From assembly GCA_965216255.1 (NCBI GenBank), contig OZ244148.1:1054001-1118000 (forward strand): 64,000 nucleotides of DNA, read 5' to 3'. Numbering within the stretch: position 1 is the first letter of the stretch; each line of letters begins with the position of its first letter. Origin of the DNA: G965216255 sp965216255. GTDB taxonomy: Bacteria > Bacteroidota > Rhodothermia > Rhodothermales > Bin80. The notes beneath the pieces were generated by a model, which did no database searches, was not told where the DNA came from, and worked only from the letters and a program-made list of their open reading frames with translations. The position numbers and the translations under genes were made by a program. Positions 1 through 9,435 of the stretch are shown piece after piece.

Positions 1-658
1 GAAAAGAAGGAGCGTTTCGCTAAAGCCAAGTAACTGTTTCGCATTGTCATATAGCCCGTGCTGCATCGCGCAGCGCATAAAGCCGATCGCCGGCCCGATA
101 CAGCGTGCTTTCGCAGGGCACCTCCAGGTCCACCAGTTCCAAAATTGCGGAGGCGTCCTTCATCCAGCGCTGCGTATGGGCTTCACTCCCGGGTGCCATC
201 ATGCGCCCAACCACGAGCACCATGCGAATATCCTTTTCTGGCATGCCCATACTGCGCAACAGCGCCGCAAAGCCGAGTTGCTTCAAGGCTTGCAGACATA
301 CGCGCTCGCCCCCGACCGTGCGCGAGTCCGTATGATGCACTGCATCGGTAATGATGGCGTCACGCTCGTGGCGCCCGGCGTCCACATCGTAACCCTTCTC
401 GCGCAGGCGGCGGACGATCTCGGCTGCGGTGCGCACCAGCTTTTCATCTTCCAGCGGCAGCATTTGCTGCCCACGCAGCGTAGCTGCCACCCGATTGGTC
501 GGCACAGGCCAGTCGGCCTCTGGAATATCGAAGTCTTGTCCGAGGTTAAGGATCCTCTTCTGCTTGGGCATGCCCATGACTCGCCGGTTTTCGAGCAGGC
601 CGTATCCGAGTTGCCGCTTGCCGTTTTTGAGCTTATGACTCCGCTATCGGATGTACAT
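1..658 (-). pseudogene. IS1634-type transposase remnant (N-terminal part)
   Basis: The N-terminal region of an IS1634-like DDE transposase runs leftward off the window. Reading begins at an ATG at 658 (MYIR) and meets an in-frame TAG at 644-646. The same frame then gives RSHKLKNGKRQLGYG, MPKQKRILNLG and a helical stretch typical of the family N-terminus. The frame stops at TGA 47-49, but the family reading continues in another frame (YDNAKQLLGFSETLLLF) to the window edge. It therefore carries one nonsense codon and one frameshift, and is not functional. The family call rests on remembered motifs, not a search. Confidence 0.7.
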
Positions 659-816
659 TGAGCTGTATACAGGTGATGAGTCAGGTTAAAGCAAGGCGCC
701 GCGGGTAATGTGCAGACACGATGAATACCACGAAAAAGCACTACATTGGGTATCGCGAGCCGTATTACACAAACCACATGTATGCACACCATGTCTAATC
801 CGTCAATTCGTGCAGA

Positions 817-1059
817 TTGATGCCAAATACGCTGGAATTGGTAGTACTCAGCCCCAATCCGAGGTCGGAAATGACAAAGTTCCGACAGGAGGCGATGTGG
901 TGTTCAAACTGCAAGTACGAACCAATAAAAACAGCACTTTACGGCATCAGGATAAGGTTAGGCTTTGGCCTCAAAATCACGCGCTTCAGACTCGACTTCG
1001 CCTTCACATCCTGGTCCTTCGCGGGCCTTCACCAGTTTACCGTTCAGACCCGGCTATGA
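817..1059 (+). pseudogene. possible C-terminal fragment of an outer-membrane barrel protein
   Basis: A short open frame ends RLGFGLKITRFRLDFAF...FTVQTRL. The alternating hydrophobic/polar strands resemble the last two strands of PorV/UPF0164-type outer-membrane proteins. The upstream part shows no matching coding sequence, so if real this is only the tail of a gene. It lies between the transposase remnant and the recombinase and overlaps the recombinase 3' end by 6 bp. It could be a chance ORF. The rest of 660-1053 shows no gene I can support. Confidence 0.25.
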
Positions 1060-2019
1060 TACCTCCGGCACCGGCACTCCTTCAGAAGGTAGCCGCAGCG
1101 CTTCCCGCTTCCTGACGTATATCATGGTGGTATCCTGGGAGCCGTGGCGCATGCGCTGTCGAACCTCAGAAATATCCATACCCCCATCCAGCCAAATAAC
1201 GGGGGCAGTGTGCGTGAGACTGTGGGGGGTGATGCCCGGACGTGTAATGCCTGCTGCCGCCAGGTGTACCGTTACCCGACTGCGGATAGCCCGCGTGCTC
1301 AGCCGACTGCCCATGCTCCGGCGCCCGTGCGAGACAAAGAGAGGATCCGCCCCGTGGGGATTTGTACGGGTGCTCAGGTAGGATTCGACCCGTTGCTCCA
1401 CGCCTCCGGCGAGCGGCACCCGTTGATCCTTGGCGACGCGACCCTTCCCCTGGACACGGAGCATGGGCCCGTAAAGCGTTTGTTCCAGATCCCGGATATC
1501 GGCCCGGACAATCTCAATTTCACTGAGCCCGACGTAGAGCATGAAATGCACCATGGCGAGGTCACGTTTGCCGATTTGATCCGAGTCATCGACGGCACCA
1601 ATCAGCGCGGCAACCTCCACTTCAGTCAGCACTTGCCGGGAATGAGATGTAGGGCGTTTGTTCCCCTTGACGGACTTGGCAGGGTTGTGTGTAAGCAGGC
1701 TCACGGAGACCAGATACCGGCAGAAACTCCGCAGCGCTGTCAGATACGTTGAAACGGATACTTCACTCAGGCCCCGATCGTCCACCAGATACTTTTTGTA
1801 GCGCCCGATGTCGCCGCTGGTAAACCGGCAGCTGCCGCCCTCCAAGGCCGACCATTGCTGAAACGCATGGAGGCTCCGGCGATACGTTCCCACGGTTTCG
1901 CCGCTCTTATCCTCCAGGCACGCCGTCAGAAACAACTCGAGAAGCCGCTCGAGTTCCCGTAGGGTAACCGGCTCGCAATCGAGGTTTGCGGGTGAGCTGA
2001 ATGGCTGTCTTGGCGGCAT
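1054..2019 (-). CDS. tyrosine recombinase/integrase, probably catalytically dead
   Basis: A phage/ICE-type tyrosine site-specific recombinase of about 321 residues. The start is placed at the internal Met (MPPRQPFSS) because the 60 residues before it look non-coding. Residues ~20-120 form a SAM-like core-binding domain and ~130-310 the catalytic domain. The tyrosine (TTMIYVRKRE), the downstream His (RMRHGSQD) and the first His of the HxxR box are present. The box-I arginine, expected after Y-x-G-L, reads Ser (GLSEIEI, codon AGT). The HxxR arginine reads Thr (HSLTHT, codon ACG). Each is one base from an arginine codon, and there is no stop or frameshift. Strand transfer should be abolished. 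No att site was identified. Confidence 0.8.
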   Translation of the reverse strand: MPPRQPFSSPANLDCEPVTLRELERLLELFLTACLEDKSGETVGTYRRSLHAFQQWSALEGGSCRFTSGDIGRYKKYLVDDRGLSEVSVSTYLTALRSFCRYLVSVSLLTHNPAKSVKGNKRPTSHSRQVLTEVEVAALIGAVDDSDQIGKRDLAMVHFMLYVGLSEIEIVRADIRDLEQTLYGPMLRVQGKGRVAKDQRVPLAGGVEQRVESYLSTRTNPHGADPLFVSHGRRSMGSRLSTRAIRSRVTVHLAAAGITRPGITPHSLTHTAPVIWLDGGMDISEVRQRMRHGSQDTTMIYVRKREALRLPSEGVPVPEVS

Positions 2020-2421
2020 CCGTATCAGATTGATCGCGTCAGTGGCAGAGCTAAAACGGGCCTCGGGCCCATGGGGTGGCCTACACGCAGCCGTCAACCT
2101 ATATACGCATAATATGCCATAGTGACAAAGGCACTCCGCGCACGAAGCTGGAAAGGCATAGCCGTCAGCCGCGGAGCGCTTCCAGGTACTTCGGAGCACT
2201 GCGACCTATCGAAGCAGTGCCGGGTGAGGCAATGCGGCGGCTACGCGCCAAGCCAACCGCCTCCCGTGGTCGCTACGCCTGCATCCGGATGCGTCGGGCG
2301 CAGCCACGATCCTGGTCGAGCGGAATAGGCGCAGTCCGGATTTCCAAATACCAGGCGCAAGAGATGTGCGTATGCGCACCAGCCATCCCGTGACTAAGGT
2401 TGCGCCCGAAGCCGATGCGCG
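2020..2421. other. intergenic region, no gene seen
   Basis: About 400 bp between the recombinase start and the E2 stop codon. Short ORFs occur on both strands but none has recognisable protein character. No tRNA, clear terminator hairpin or repeat was found. Confidence 0.5.
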
Positions 2422-3954
2422 TCACACCAAGGCAGTCGCCTCCATATTCTCGATTACCGATACAAACCTACGCAAGAATGACACACCCATGGCACCATCA
2501 ATAATACGGTGATCATACGACAAGGAAATATACATCGTGCTGCGCACCGCGATTACGTCACCCAATCTGGGATCCTCCAGCACAACCGGACGCTTCTTTA
2601 TGGCCCCCGTAGCCAGAATGGCTACCTGCGGCTGCAGAATAATGGGCGTACCCATAATGGAGCCCAGCGAGCCAATGTTCGTCACCGTGAAGGTACCTCC
2701 TTGCAGGTCATCCGGCTGCAGGTCATTGGTACGCGCGCGATGTGCGAGATCATGTGCGGCATGGGCCAATCCTCCTATGCTCTGGCGTCCAGCATGACGA
2801 ATTACAGGGACAATCAGCCCGGCCTCCCCTAAGGCCACAGCCACGCCGACATGATAGTCCTTCTTAAGCAAAATGCGGCTGCCATCCACGGAAGCATTGA
2901 GCAAGGGATGCTTGCGCAGGGCCTCGACGGCAGCGTGGACAAAGAACGGGGTATACGTAAGCTTGATACCTTCCCGCTCGAGGAAGCGCTCTTTGTTGGC
3001 CTCGCGGAGCCGGACAAGCCTGGTAACATCCGCTTCGGCAAACGACGTCACGTGGGCGGCCGTGGCTTTGGAATGGCTCATATGGCGGGCAATAAGCTGC
3101 CGCATGCGGTCCATTTCCACAATTTCAACGCGTTCATCCTCCGTCGATGGCTCGGCAGTTCTTTGCAGATAGTCCAGCATGTCCTGCTTGGTCAGGCGCC
3201 CCTCGCGGCCTGATCCATCAATGGCTTCCAAGTCCTGCATGGAGAGTCCTTCGGTTTCCGCTATCGCACGCACTAGCGGAGACAGAAATCTTCCATCACC
3301 AAGACGCCGCGCAACGGAGGCGGCCTCCTGCGGAGGCGCAGTAGCTTGCTCCGGTGGCACCGGGCTGGGCTTCCGGGGCTTCGCCGTCTTCGTCTTGCCA
3401 GGAGCAACTCTGGGCGGAGCCGTGGAAGCAATAACGGCTATGCTGGTGCCGACCGCGACGGTCTCCCCTTCCGCCACGCGTATCTCTTTGAGGAACCCGG
3501 CGGCGGGCGCCGGGACATCCGTATCTACCTTGTCCGTTCCTATCTCGAGCACCGTCTCATCAAGCTCTATCCGGTCGCCCACCTTCTTGTGCCAGACGAT
3601 AACCGTCCCTTCCGTAATGCTCTCTCCCATCTTGGGCATGACCACCGGCACATCCGCAGCGGAAGGAGCTGGATCCGGTTCCGGAACCGGATCAGGATCT
3701 GTGCCCGCCTCGGCTGATGTCGCGACCCGGGCGATGACGGTGCCTACATCGACAGTCTCCCCTTCGGCAACAATTATTTCGTGGACAGTGCCGGACGCAG
3801 GTGACGGAACGTCCGTATCTACCTTGTCCGTTCCTATCTCGAGCACCGTTTCGTCGAGCTCTACCCGGTCGCCCACCTTCTTGTGCCAGACGATGACCGT
3901 CCCTTCCGTGATGCTCTCGCCCATTTTGGGCATGCAGATATCTACCGTAGCCAT
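2422..3954 (-). CDS. 2-oxoacid dehydrogenase E2 (dihydrolipoamide acyltransferase), two lipoyl domains
   Basis: E2 core of a 2-oxoacid dehydrogenase complex, transferring the acyl group from lipoyl-lysine to CoA. Two nearly identical lipoyl domains lie at residues ~3-77 and ~103-176, each with the lipoylated lysine in EIGTDKVDTDVP (Lys44, Lys142). They are separated by a Pro/Asp/Ala hinge. A peripheral-subunit-binding domain (FLSPLVRAIAETEGLS) is at ~222-260, and the catalytic acyltransferase domain at ~280-510 ends with the active-site motif DHRIIDG (His ~482). Length 510 fits a two-lipoyl E2. Substrate (2-oxoglutarate or branched-chain) cannot be fixed from sequence alone, and no E1/E3 genes are in the window. 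It is the last gene of the co-oriented prs-to-E2 run. Confidence 0.93.
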   Translation of the reverse strand: MATVDICMPKMGESITEGTVIVWHKKVGDRVELDETVLEIGTDKVDTDVPSPASGTVHEIIVAEGETVDVGTVIARVATSAEAGTDPDPVPEPDPAPSAADVPVVMPKMGESITEGTVIVWHKKVGDRIELDETVLEIGTDKVDTDVPAPAAGFLKEIRVAEGETVAVGTSIAVIASTAPPRVAPGKTKTAKPRKPSPVPPEQATAPPQEAASVARRLGDGRFLSPLVRAIAETEGLSMQDLEAIDGSGREGRLTKQDMLDYLQRTAEPSTEDERVEIVEMDRMRQLIARHMSHSKATAAHVTSFAEADVTRLVRLREANKERFLEREGIKLTYTPFFVHAAVEALRKHPLLNASVDGSRILLKKDYHVGVAVALGEAGLIVPVIRHAGRQSIGGLAHAAHDLAHRARTNDLQPDDLQGGTFTVTNIGSLGSIMGTPIILQPQVAILATGAIKKRPVVLEDPRLGDVIAVRSTMYISLSYDHRIIDGAMGVSFLRRFVSVIENMEATALV

Positions 3955-4035
3955 CGAAGCAGTGCGCCGTATTCGCGTCGAATTGAGCTCAAAATAATCC
4001 GTACGCAGGACCCATGCACGACGAATCGAGACCGG

Positions 4036-6156
4036 CTATGCAATCAGCGGGGCGATGACAAGCGCCACCACGGCAATAAGCTTGATCAGAATGTTAAGGC
4101 TAGGGCCTGATGTATCCTTGAACGGATCTCCAACCGTATCGCCCACCACGGCGGCCTTGTGCGCATCTGTACCCTTGCCAAGTTTCACGCCATCGATGCT
4201 CAACCCGCTTTCTATGCGCTTCTTGGCGTTATCCCAGGCACCTCCGGCGTTGGACTGGAATATGGCAAACAGAACGCCTGAAACCGTGACACCAACCAGC
4301 AGGCCGCCCAGCATATCCTTGTCAATGAATCCAATCACAACCGGAGCAACGAAGGCCAGCACTCCCGGTGCAATCATTTCCCGAATGGCGGCAGCGGTCG
4401 ATATATCAATGCACCGGTCGTAGTCTGGCTTTGCCGTTCCTTCACGCAGGCCCGCGATCTCGGCAAATTGCCTGCCTACTTCGCGGATCATGTCTCCAGA
4501 GGCGCGCCCGACGGCCGCCATGGCCATGGCACTAAACACGTAGGGCAGCATGGCACCTATGAGCAGACCGGCGAGAATCCTCGGGTCGGCTACATTGATG
4601 GCCTCCACCCCGGCCTGCTGCATGAAGGCTGCGAAGAGTGCAAGCGCCGTCAGCGCGGCAGACCCGATGGCAAAGCCCTTGCCAATCGCCGCCGTGGTGT
4701 TGCCGACCGCATCCAGTTGATCGGTTCGCTCGCGCACCTCCGGCGGGAGGTGTGCCATCTCCGCTATGCCGCCTGCATTGTCCGAAATCGGACCGTACGC
4801 GTCCACCGCGAGCTGAATGCCTGTCACCGAAAGCATGCCGACTGCCGCAATGGCTATGCCGTACAGTCCCGCAAACGAGAATGCGCCTATGATCGCCAGT
4901 GCGATGACAAGCGCCGGAATGGCCGTAGAATACATACCGACGCCCAGCCCGGCAATGATATTCGTGGCCGCACCCGTAATACTCTGCCGCGCAATGCCGA
5001 GGGTTGGCCGCGTGGCGGTGGAAGTAAAATATTCGGTGGCAAGGCCTATAGTAACACCCGCCACAAGTCCGATAACGACCGCATAGAATACGCCGAGAGA
5101 TGTGTAGTCGAACGTGCCTACTATGGGCGTCGTGGCAGTCCAGCTTTCGGGCAGCATCCAGCGAATGAACACGAAGGCCGCCACCACCATAATGGCACTG
5201 GCCCCGAATTCTCCCAGGTTCAGTGCGGTCTGGGGACTGCCCCCTTTGCGCACGCGGACGAAAAATGACGCGAGGATCGCCACCAGGATACCCGTACCGG
5301 CCAGAACGAGTGGCAGCAGCACGGCTGCAAGGTTGCCCGCGGGAATGGACGTTTCACCAAAGGCACTAAAGAAGCCCGTTCCCAGCACCATGGTGCCAAT
5401 TATGGATCCCACGTAGCTTTCGAAGAGATCCGCGCCCATACCCGCTACGTCCCCGACGTTGTCCCCGACGTTATCGGCAATGGTGGCCGGATTGCGGGGG
5501 TCATCTTCCGGAATGCCTTCATATACCTTGCCGGCGAGATCCGCTCCCACGTCCGCCGCTTTGGTGTAGATGCCGCCTCCCACACGTGCAAAGAGTGCAA
5601 TGGACGAGGCGCCAAGCGAAAACCCGGCGATCACGTTGACGACCCGCACGTCGGTCCACGTGGTAAAATTGTCGTAAGCCAGAAAAAGCAGGCCCAGGCC
5701 CAGGACGCCCAATCCCACCACGCAGAGCCCCATCACAAGCCCGCCCGAGAAGGCGACATTGAGGGCAGGGCCCAGTCCCGTGCGCGCGGCCTGCGTAGTG
5801 CGCACGTTAGCCTTTGTCGCTACGGTCATGCCGGCAAAGCCGGCAGCGGCAGAGCAGAAGGCGCCAACAAGAAACGAGATGGCAATCAGCGGTGAATTGA
5901 TCACTTCCCCGTCCACGGCACGCTCAGTCATATTGGCCAGCACAAGCACCGCTGCCATGGAGAGCACAAACACGGATAGCACGCGATATTCCCGGCGCAG
6001 GAATGCCCGGGCCCCGCTTGCTATGTAGGCCGCAATCTCCACCATTGCGTCGGTACCAGGATCCTGCCGCACGACCCATCGCGCGCGCATTAGGGCGAAA
6101 ACCAGTGCCACAAGGCCGGTAGCTGGAACAAGGATTAAAATTAGCTGGACGGACAT
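4036..6156 (-). CDS. hppA: membrane-bound ion-translocating pyrophosphatase (K+-dependent type)
   Basis: Integral membrane pyrophosphatase coupling PPi hydrolysis to H+ or Na+ export. The 706-residue length and ~16 hydrophobic segments fit the family. The PPi-binding signature NPATIADNVGDNVGDVAG is intact at ~residues 222-239, with a second acidic cluster near the C-terminus (VGDTVGDPFKDTSGPS). In the K+-site segment GNTTAAIGKG, alanine occupies the position where K+-independent enzymes have lysine, so the K+-dependent subtype is predicted. Whether Na+ or H+ is pumped was not resolved. It lies 41 bp after pth on the same strand. Linkage to prs would be sensible, since PPi removal drives nucleotide and aminoacylation reactions (inference). 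Confidence 0.96.
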   Translation of the reverse strand: MSVQLILILVPATGLVALVFALMRARWVVRQDPGTDAMVEIAAYIASGARAFLRREYRVLSVFVLSMAAVLVLANMTERAVDGEVINSPLIAISFLVGAFCSAAAGFAGMTVATKANVRTTQAARTGLGPALNVAFSGGLVMGLCVVGLGVLGLGLLFLAYDNFTTWTDVRVVNVIAGFSLGASSIALFARVGGGIYTKAADVGADLAGKVYEGIPEDDPRNPATIADNVGDNVGDVAGMGADLFESYVGSIIGTMVLGTGFFSAFGETSIPAGNLAAVLLPLVLAGTGILVAILASFFVRVRKGGSPQTALNLGEFGASAIMVVAAFVFIRWMLPESWTATTPIVGTFDYTSLGVFYAVVIGLVAGVTIGLATEYFTSTATRPTLGIARQSITGAATNIIAGLGVGMYSTAIPALVIALAIIGAFSFAGLYGIAIAAVGMLSVTGIQLAVDAYGPISDNAGGIAEMAHLPPEVRERTDQLDAVGNTTAAIGKGFAIGSAALTALALFAAFMQQAGVEAINVADPRILAGLLIGAMLPYVFSAMAMAAVGRASGDMIREVGRQFAEIAGLREGTAKPDYDRCIDISTAAAIREMIAPGVLAFVAPVVIGFIDKDMLGGLLVGVTVSGVLFAIFQSNAGGAWDNAKKRIESGLSIDGVKLGKGTDAHKAAVVGDTVGDPFKDTSGPSLNILIKLIAVVALVIAPLIA

Positions 6157-6197
6157 TGCATTGGGCTCAGTAGTACTAAGTTGAAGGCGCAGCCGTG

Positions 6198-6794
6198 TTA
6201 CTCTGTGCTGCGCCGGTTAGCGTGGTTCATGGCCGTAACGATACCGTCTGTTACAAACATGGATGCGGCATCGCAGGCCTTTTCAAGGGTGCGCTCAACG
6301 ATAGGTAACTCCGTTCTGGTAAACGGCGACAAGACGTAATCGGATTGCCGGCCACGTGCAAATTCACCGCCAATTCCCAGACGCAGGCGGGGGAAGTCGC
6401 CGCTGCCTAGTCGGTCTATGATATCCTGGATCCCGTTGTGTCCTCCCGCTCCGCCTTCGGCCCGAAGGCGGAGCTGGCCGAAGGGCAGATAGATGTCATC
6501 CACTACAACCAGGATGTCTTGCAGCGCAAGCCCGTAGCGGCGTACCAGACCCTGCGCACACAGCCCACTGCGATTCATGAAGGTCTGCGGCTTGACAAGC
6601 AACGCCCGGCAGCCGCGAAACCGGGCTGCGGCAACCAACGCCTGCGCCCGACCATCTCTTACAAATGCAGTTCTGGCGCGAAGGGCAAGCGCAGCAACGA
6701 CCTGAAATCCGATGTTATGCCGCGTCGGCGCATACTCCGGGTCAGGGTTGCCCAGGCCAATGATAAGCCGCCCTCCTTGCGCCATAGCACGCAT
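6198..6794 (-). CDS. pth: peptidyl-tRNA hydrolase
   Basis: Releases peptidyl moieties from tRNA that drops off ribosomes (cytosol). Family hallmarks are IIGLGNPDPEYAPTRHNIGF with the catalytic His (residue 26), FMNRSG, and DDIYLPFGQLRLRAEGGAGG with the catalytic Asp and the GGHNG loop. The 198-residue length is normal. An alternative start three codons downstream (MAQGG, 6785) would give the more usual N-terminus. It follows rplY by 33 bp in the conserved prs-rplY-pth order. Confidence 0.96.
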   Translation of the reverse strand: MRAMAQGGRLIIGLGNPDPEYAPTRHNIGFQVVAALALRARTAFVRDGRAQALVAAARFRGCRALLVKPQTFMNRSGLCAQGLVRRYGLALQDILVVVDDIYLPFGQLRLRAEGGAGGHNGIQDIIDRLGSGDFPRLRLGIGGEFARGRQSDYVLSPFTRTELPIVERTLEKACDAASMFVTDGIVTAMNHANRRSTE

Positions 6795-6827
6795 TGTGCC
6801 CCCATCCGCCGGCCAATACGCAGACCC

Positions 6828-7421
6828 CTATTCCTCTTCCTCATCCACAGTACTCTCTTCCGTTTCCTCTTCCACCTCCATGCGTGGCCGCTCGATCGCC
6901 ATTAGAATCTGGTCGGCAGGGGCTAGAAATTCCAAGTGTTCGAAATCCAAATCTCCAATATGAATCGACTGGCCAATTTCTACCTGCGTGGTATCCACGT
7001 CGATCTGCGAAGGGATATGCCGGGGCAAACAGGAAACCGCAACGTCGTTGATGACCACGCTGATCTTACCGCCATGCGCCTGGCCAACCGGCGTACCCAA
7101 ATAGCGTATAGGCACTGTCAGCGTCACCTTGCTGTGCTGGCTAAGGACCTGAAAGTCGGCATGCAGCGGACGATCGGTAACCGGATGGAACGCGATGTCC
7201 TTCACAATACACTCCCACTCGTCGTCTTCAACCTGGATCTTGACCAGGTGCGTTTCGGCGGAATAAATGAGCGAGCCCAGGCTCTTTTCCTCGATCTGGA
7301 AGGCGACCGTTTCTAGGCCGCGTCCATACAGCACGCACGGCACATTGCCGTCGCGCCGTAGCGCCCGTGCCCCCTTTTTGCCGGGTGCCCGGCTCTGCGC
7401 AGATAGTGTAACTACGTCCAT
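6828..7421 (-). CDS. rplY: 50S ribosomal protein L25 / general stress protein Ctc
   Basis: 5S rRNA-binding L25, long Ctc form (197 residues). The N-terminal L25 domain has RKGARALRRDGNVP-like composition and the motif VLYGRG. The C-terminal TL5 beta domain contains VPIRYLGTPVGQAHGG, and the protein ends in an acidic tail rich in glutamate (last ~20 residues). It starts 12 bp after the prs stop codon, which supports a single transcript. Confidence 0.95.
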   Translation of the reverse strand: MDVVTLSAQSRAPGKKGARALRRDGNVPCVLYGRGLETVAFQIEEKSLGSLIYSAETHLVKIQVEDDEWECIVKDIAFHPVTDRPLHADFQVLSQHSKVTLTVPIRYLGTPVGQAHGGKISVVINDVAVSCLPRHIPSQIDVDTTQVEIGQSIHIGDLDFEHLEFLAPADQILMAIERPRMEVEEETEESTVDEEEE

Positions 7422-7433
7422 GGCAAGTACCTG

Positions 7434-8381
7434 TTACGGCCAAAATAGAATGGATACCGAGGCATCCGTGGAAATGCGGCTAATGGCGTCGGCAAACATG
7501 GGCGCTACTCCCACCACTTCTACGAAGCTGGACTCGCGCCTTAGCGGGACACTGTCGGTGACCACGAGTCGGTCCAACGCCGAAGATTCGATGCGGGAAT
7601 ACGCAGGTCCGGAGAGGAGCGCATGCGTACAGGCCGCCGTGATGTTGCGGGCGCCCGCTTCGCGAAGCGCATTCGCTGCACCCGTGAGCGTGCCTGCCGT
7701 ATCGATAATATCGTCAATCAGGAGCACGTTTCGGCCCTTAACGTTGCCAATAATATTGACTACTTCCGCCTCGTTCTGGCTCGGCCGACGCTTGTCTATG
7801 ACAGCAAGATCGCCGTGCAGCCGGTTGGCGTAAGCCCTCGCCATCTTTATGGCCCCCACATCCGGCGCAACGACCACAAGATTAGTGTCGCCGAGGTCGA
7901 TCAAGTAGTCCACAAGAACGCCCGAGGCATACAGGTGATCCACCGGCACATTGAAAAAACCCTGTATCTGCGATGCGTGCAAGTCCATCGTAAGCAGCCT
8001 GTCTATGCCCGCCACGCCAAGCATATCTGCCATAAGCTTGGCCGCTATAGCCACGCGCGGCTGGTCCTTACGCTCCTGCCGGGCATAGCCGAAATACGGC
8101 AGCACGGCCGTGACCCGTGCTGCCGAGGCCCGCTTTGCGGCATCTATCAGCAACAGGAGCTCCATCCAGTTGTCGGCATTGGGATACGTACTCTGGATGA
8201 TGAAAACATCCCGGCCGCGAATGGACTCTTCATAGCGCACGTAAATCTCCCCATCGGAAAACACCTTGCACGTAAGACAGCCCAGTTCCTGACCGTAGTC
8301 CGCAGCAATACGTGCCGCCAGCGCCGGATTGCTGCTACCTGCAAACAGCCCTATGGGTAATCCCGTGGTTGCCATTGTCAC
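7434..8381 (-). CDS. prs: ribose-phosphate pyrophosphokinase (PRPP synthetase)
   Basis: Makes PRPP from ribose 5-phosphate and ATP for nucleotide, His and Trp synthesis. The class I signatures are all visible: the N-terminal GLFAGSSNPALA, a flexible-loop basic motif YARQERKDQPR, the metal/PRPP-binding DLHASQIQGFF, and the PRPP loop VLLIDDIIDTAGT. The 315-residue length is standard. First protein gene of the minus-strand block, with tRNA-Gln immediately upstream in the same orientation. Confidence 0.97.
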   Translation of the reverse strand: MTMATTGLPIGLFAGSSNPALAARIAADYGQELGCLTCKVFSDGEIYVRYEESIRGRDVFIIQSTYPNADNWMELLLLIDAAKRASAARVTAVLPYFGYARQERKDQPRVAIAAKLMADMLGVAGIDRLLTMDLHASQIQGFFNVPVDHLYASGVLVDYLIDLGDTNLVVVAPDVGAIKMARAYANRLHGDLAVIDKRRPSQNEAEVVNIIGNVKGRNVLLIDDIIDTAGTLTGAANALREAGARNITAACTHALLSGPAYSRIESSALDRLVVTDSVPLRRESSFVEVVGVAPMFADAISRISTDASVSILFWP

Positions 8382-8394
8382 TAAGCCGGCTAGG

Positions 8395-8465
8395 TTGCCC
8401 GGGGAGGACTCGAACCTCCACTGACGGCTCCAAAGGCCGCTGTCCTGCCATTAGACCACCGGGCA
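8395..8465 (-). tRNA. tRNA-Gln (UUG)
   Basis: Minus-strand cloverleaf of 71 nt. The acceptor stem TGCCCGG/CCGGGCA has the weak U1-A72 pair usual for tRNA-Gln. The D arm has AATGGCAGG. The anticodon stem-loop is GCGGC-CTTTGGA-GCCGT, placing UUG at 34-36. The T arm is GGAGG-TTCGAGT-CCTCC. The discriminator is A and the genomic 3' bases are ACCT, so CCA is not fully encoded. Confidence 0.93.
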
Positions 8466-8600
8466 CGATGTATGCTAAGGGCGCTGGGTTGGAATGTTTT
8501 GGCCTATTGGGTTGTACAAGCCCGCAAATATAGGAAAGTGCTGTTCAAAAATAAAGGCCGGCCTCGGACGCCGGCGTGCCCTATCTTCGCACATTCCGCC

Positions 8601-9410
8601 ATGGATCCAGGCATGAAAGACGAGCCCACTATCGGAGTCGTAGGCGGCATGGGACCCTATGCCGGCATCGACCTTGTGCGCAAGATCTTCGATGAAACCC
8701 GCGCCGCTTCGGACCAGGAACACCTTCCTGTGGCCATGCTGTCGTACGCACACAAGATCCAGGACAGAAGCGCCTACATTCTGGGACGCAGTCAAACCAA
8801 TCCTGCGCCAAGCATTGCCGCCGCAGTAGCGGACCTCTCCCGCCTGGGTTCAGTTGTCGTCGGCATGCCGTGCAATAGCGCGCATGCGCCCGTGATCTTT
8901 AATGCCATTGCAAAAGCACTGCCCAGCCGAGTGCGACTATTGCACCTGATCAAGGAGGCCGTCGCCTTCGCCCGGCATTCGGTGCCGGGGATTCAGCGTG
9001 TCGGCCCGCTGTCCACGCTCGCACTGCACCGTATTGGCCTGTACCGGGACCAGATTACGGCCGCCGGCCTGACGGCGGTCATGCCGGCAGATAATGTAGC
9101 CGACGGCCTGGTAAACCGTGCCATTTTTGATCCCGACTACGGCATCAAGGCCCATTCCAACCCCGTGACGGATGAGGCGCGCCAATGGGTGCTTGGCGCA
9201 ATCCGGCACCTGGGGCAGAGAGGTGCGGAAGCCGTCATTCTTGGCTGTACCGAACTGCCGCTCGCCGTTGGCGAGCCGCGCGCCGAGGGCGTGCGGCTTG
9301 TTGATGCCACGCGTGCACTGGCGCGCGCCCTTATCCGGGAGACGTATCCGGACCAGCTACGCCCGCTGGATTCGGCATTAAGGGCATTCATCCCGATCCC
9401 TGGCACCTAG
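8601..9410 (+). CDS. aspartate/glutamate racemase family protein
   Basis: Cofactor-independent Asp/Glu/hydantoin racemase family (~269 residues). The start at 8601 (MDPGMKDEPTIG) is chosen because the upstream in-frame codons overlap the tRNA leader; MKDEP at 8613 is also possible. Both catalytic cysteines are seen: GMPCNSAHAPV in the first half and LGCTELPLAV in the second. The N-terminal GVVGGMGPYAG loop is present. It sits just before the nucleotide-sugar genes but no functional link is evident. The substrate (Asp or Glu) is undetermined. Confidence 0.85.
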   Translation: MDPGMKDEPTIGVVGGMGPYAGIDLVRKIFDETRAASDQEHLPVAMLSYAHKIQDRSAYILGRSQTNPAPSIAAAVADLSRLGSVVVGMPCNSAHAPVIFNAIAKALPSRVRLLHLIKEAVAFARHSVPGIQRVGPLSTLALHRIGLYRDQITAAGLTAVMPADNVADGLVNRAIFDPDYGIKAHSNPVTDEARQWVLGAIRHLGQRGAEAVILGCTELPLAVGEPRAEGVRLVDATRALARALIRETYPDQLRPLDSALRAFIPIPGT

Positions 9411-9435
9411 AGCGATCAACTTCGTAGAAAGCGAC

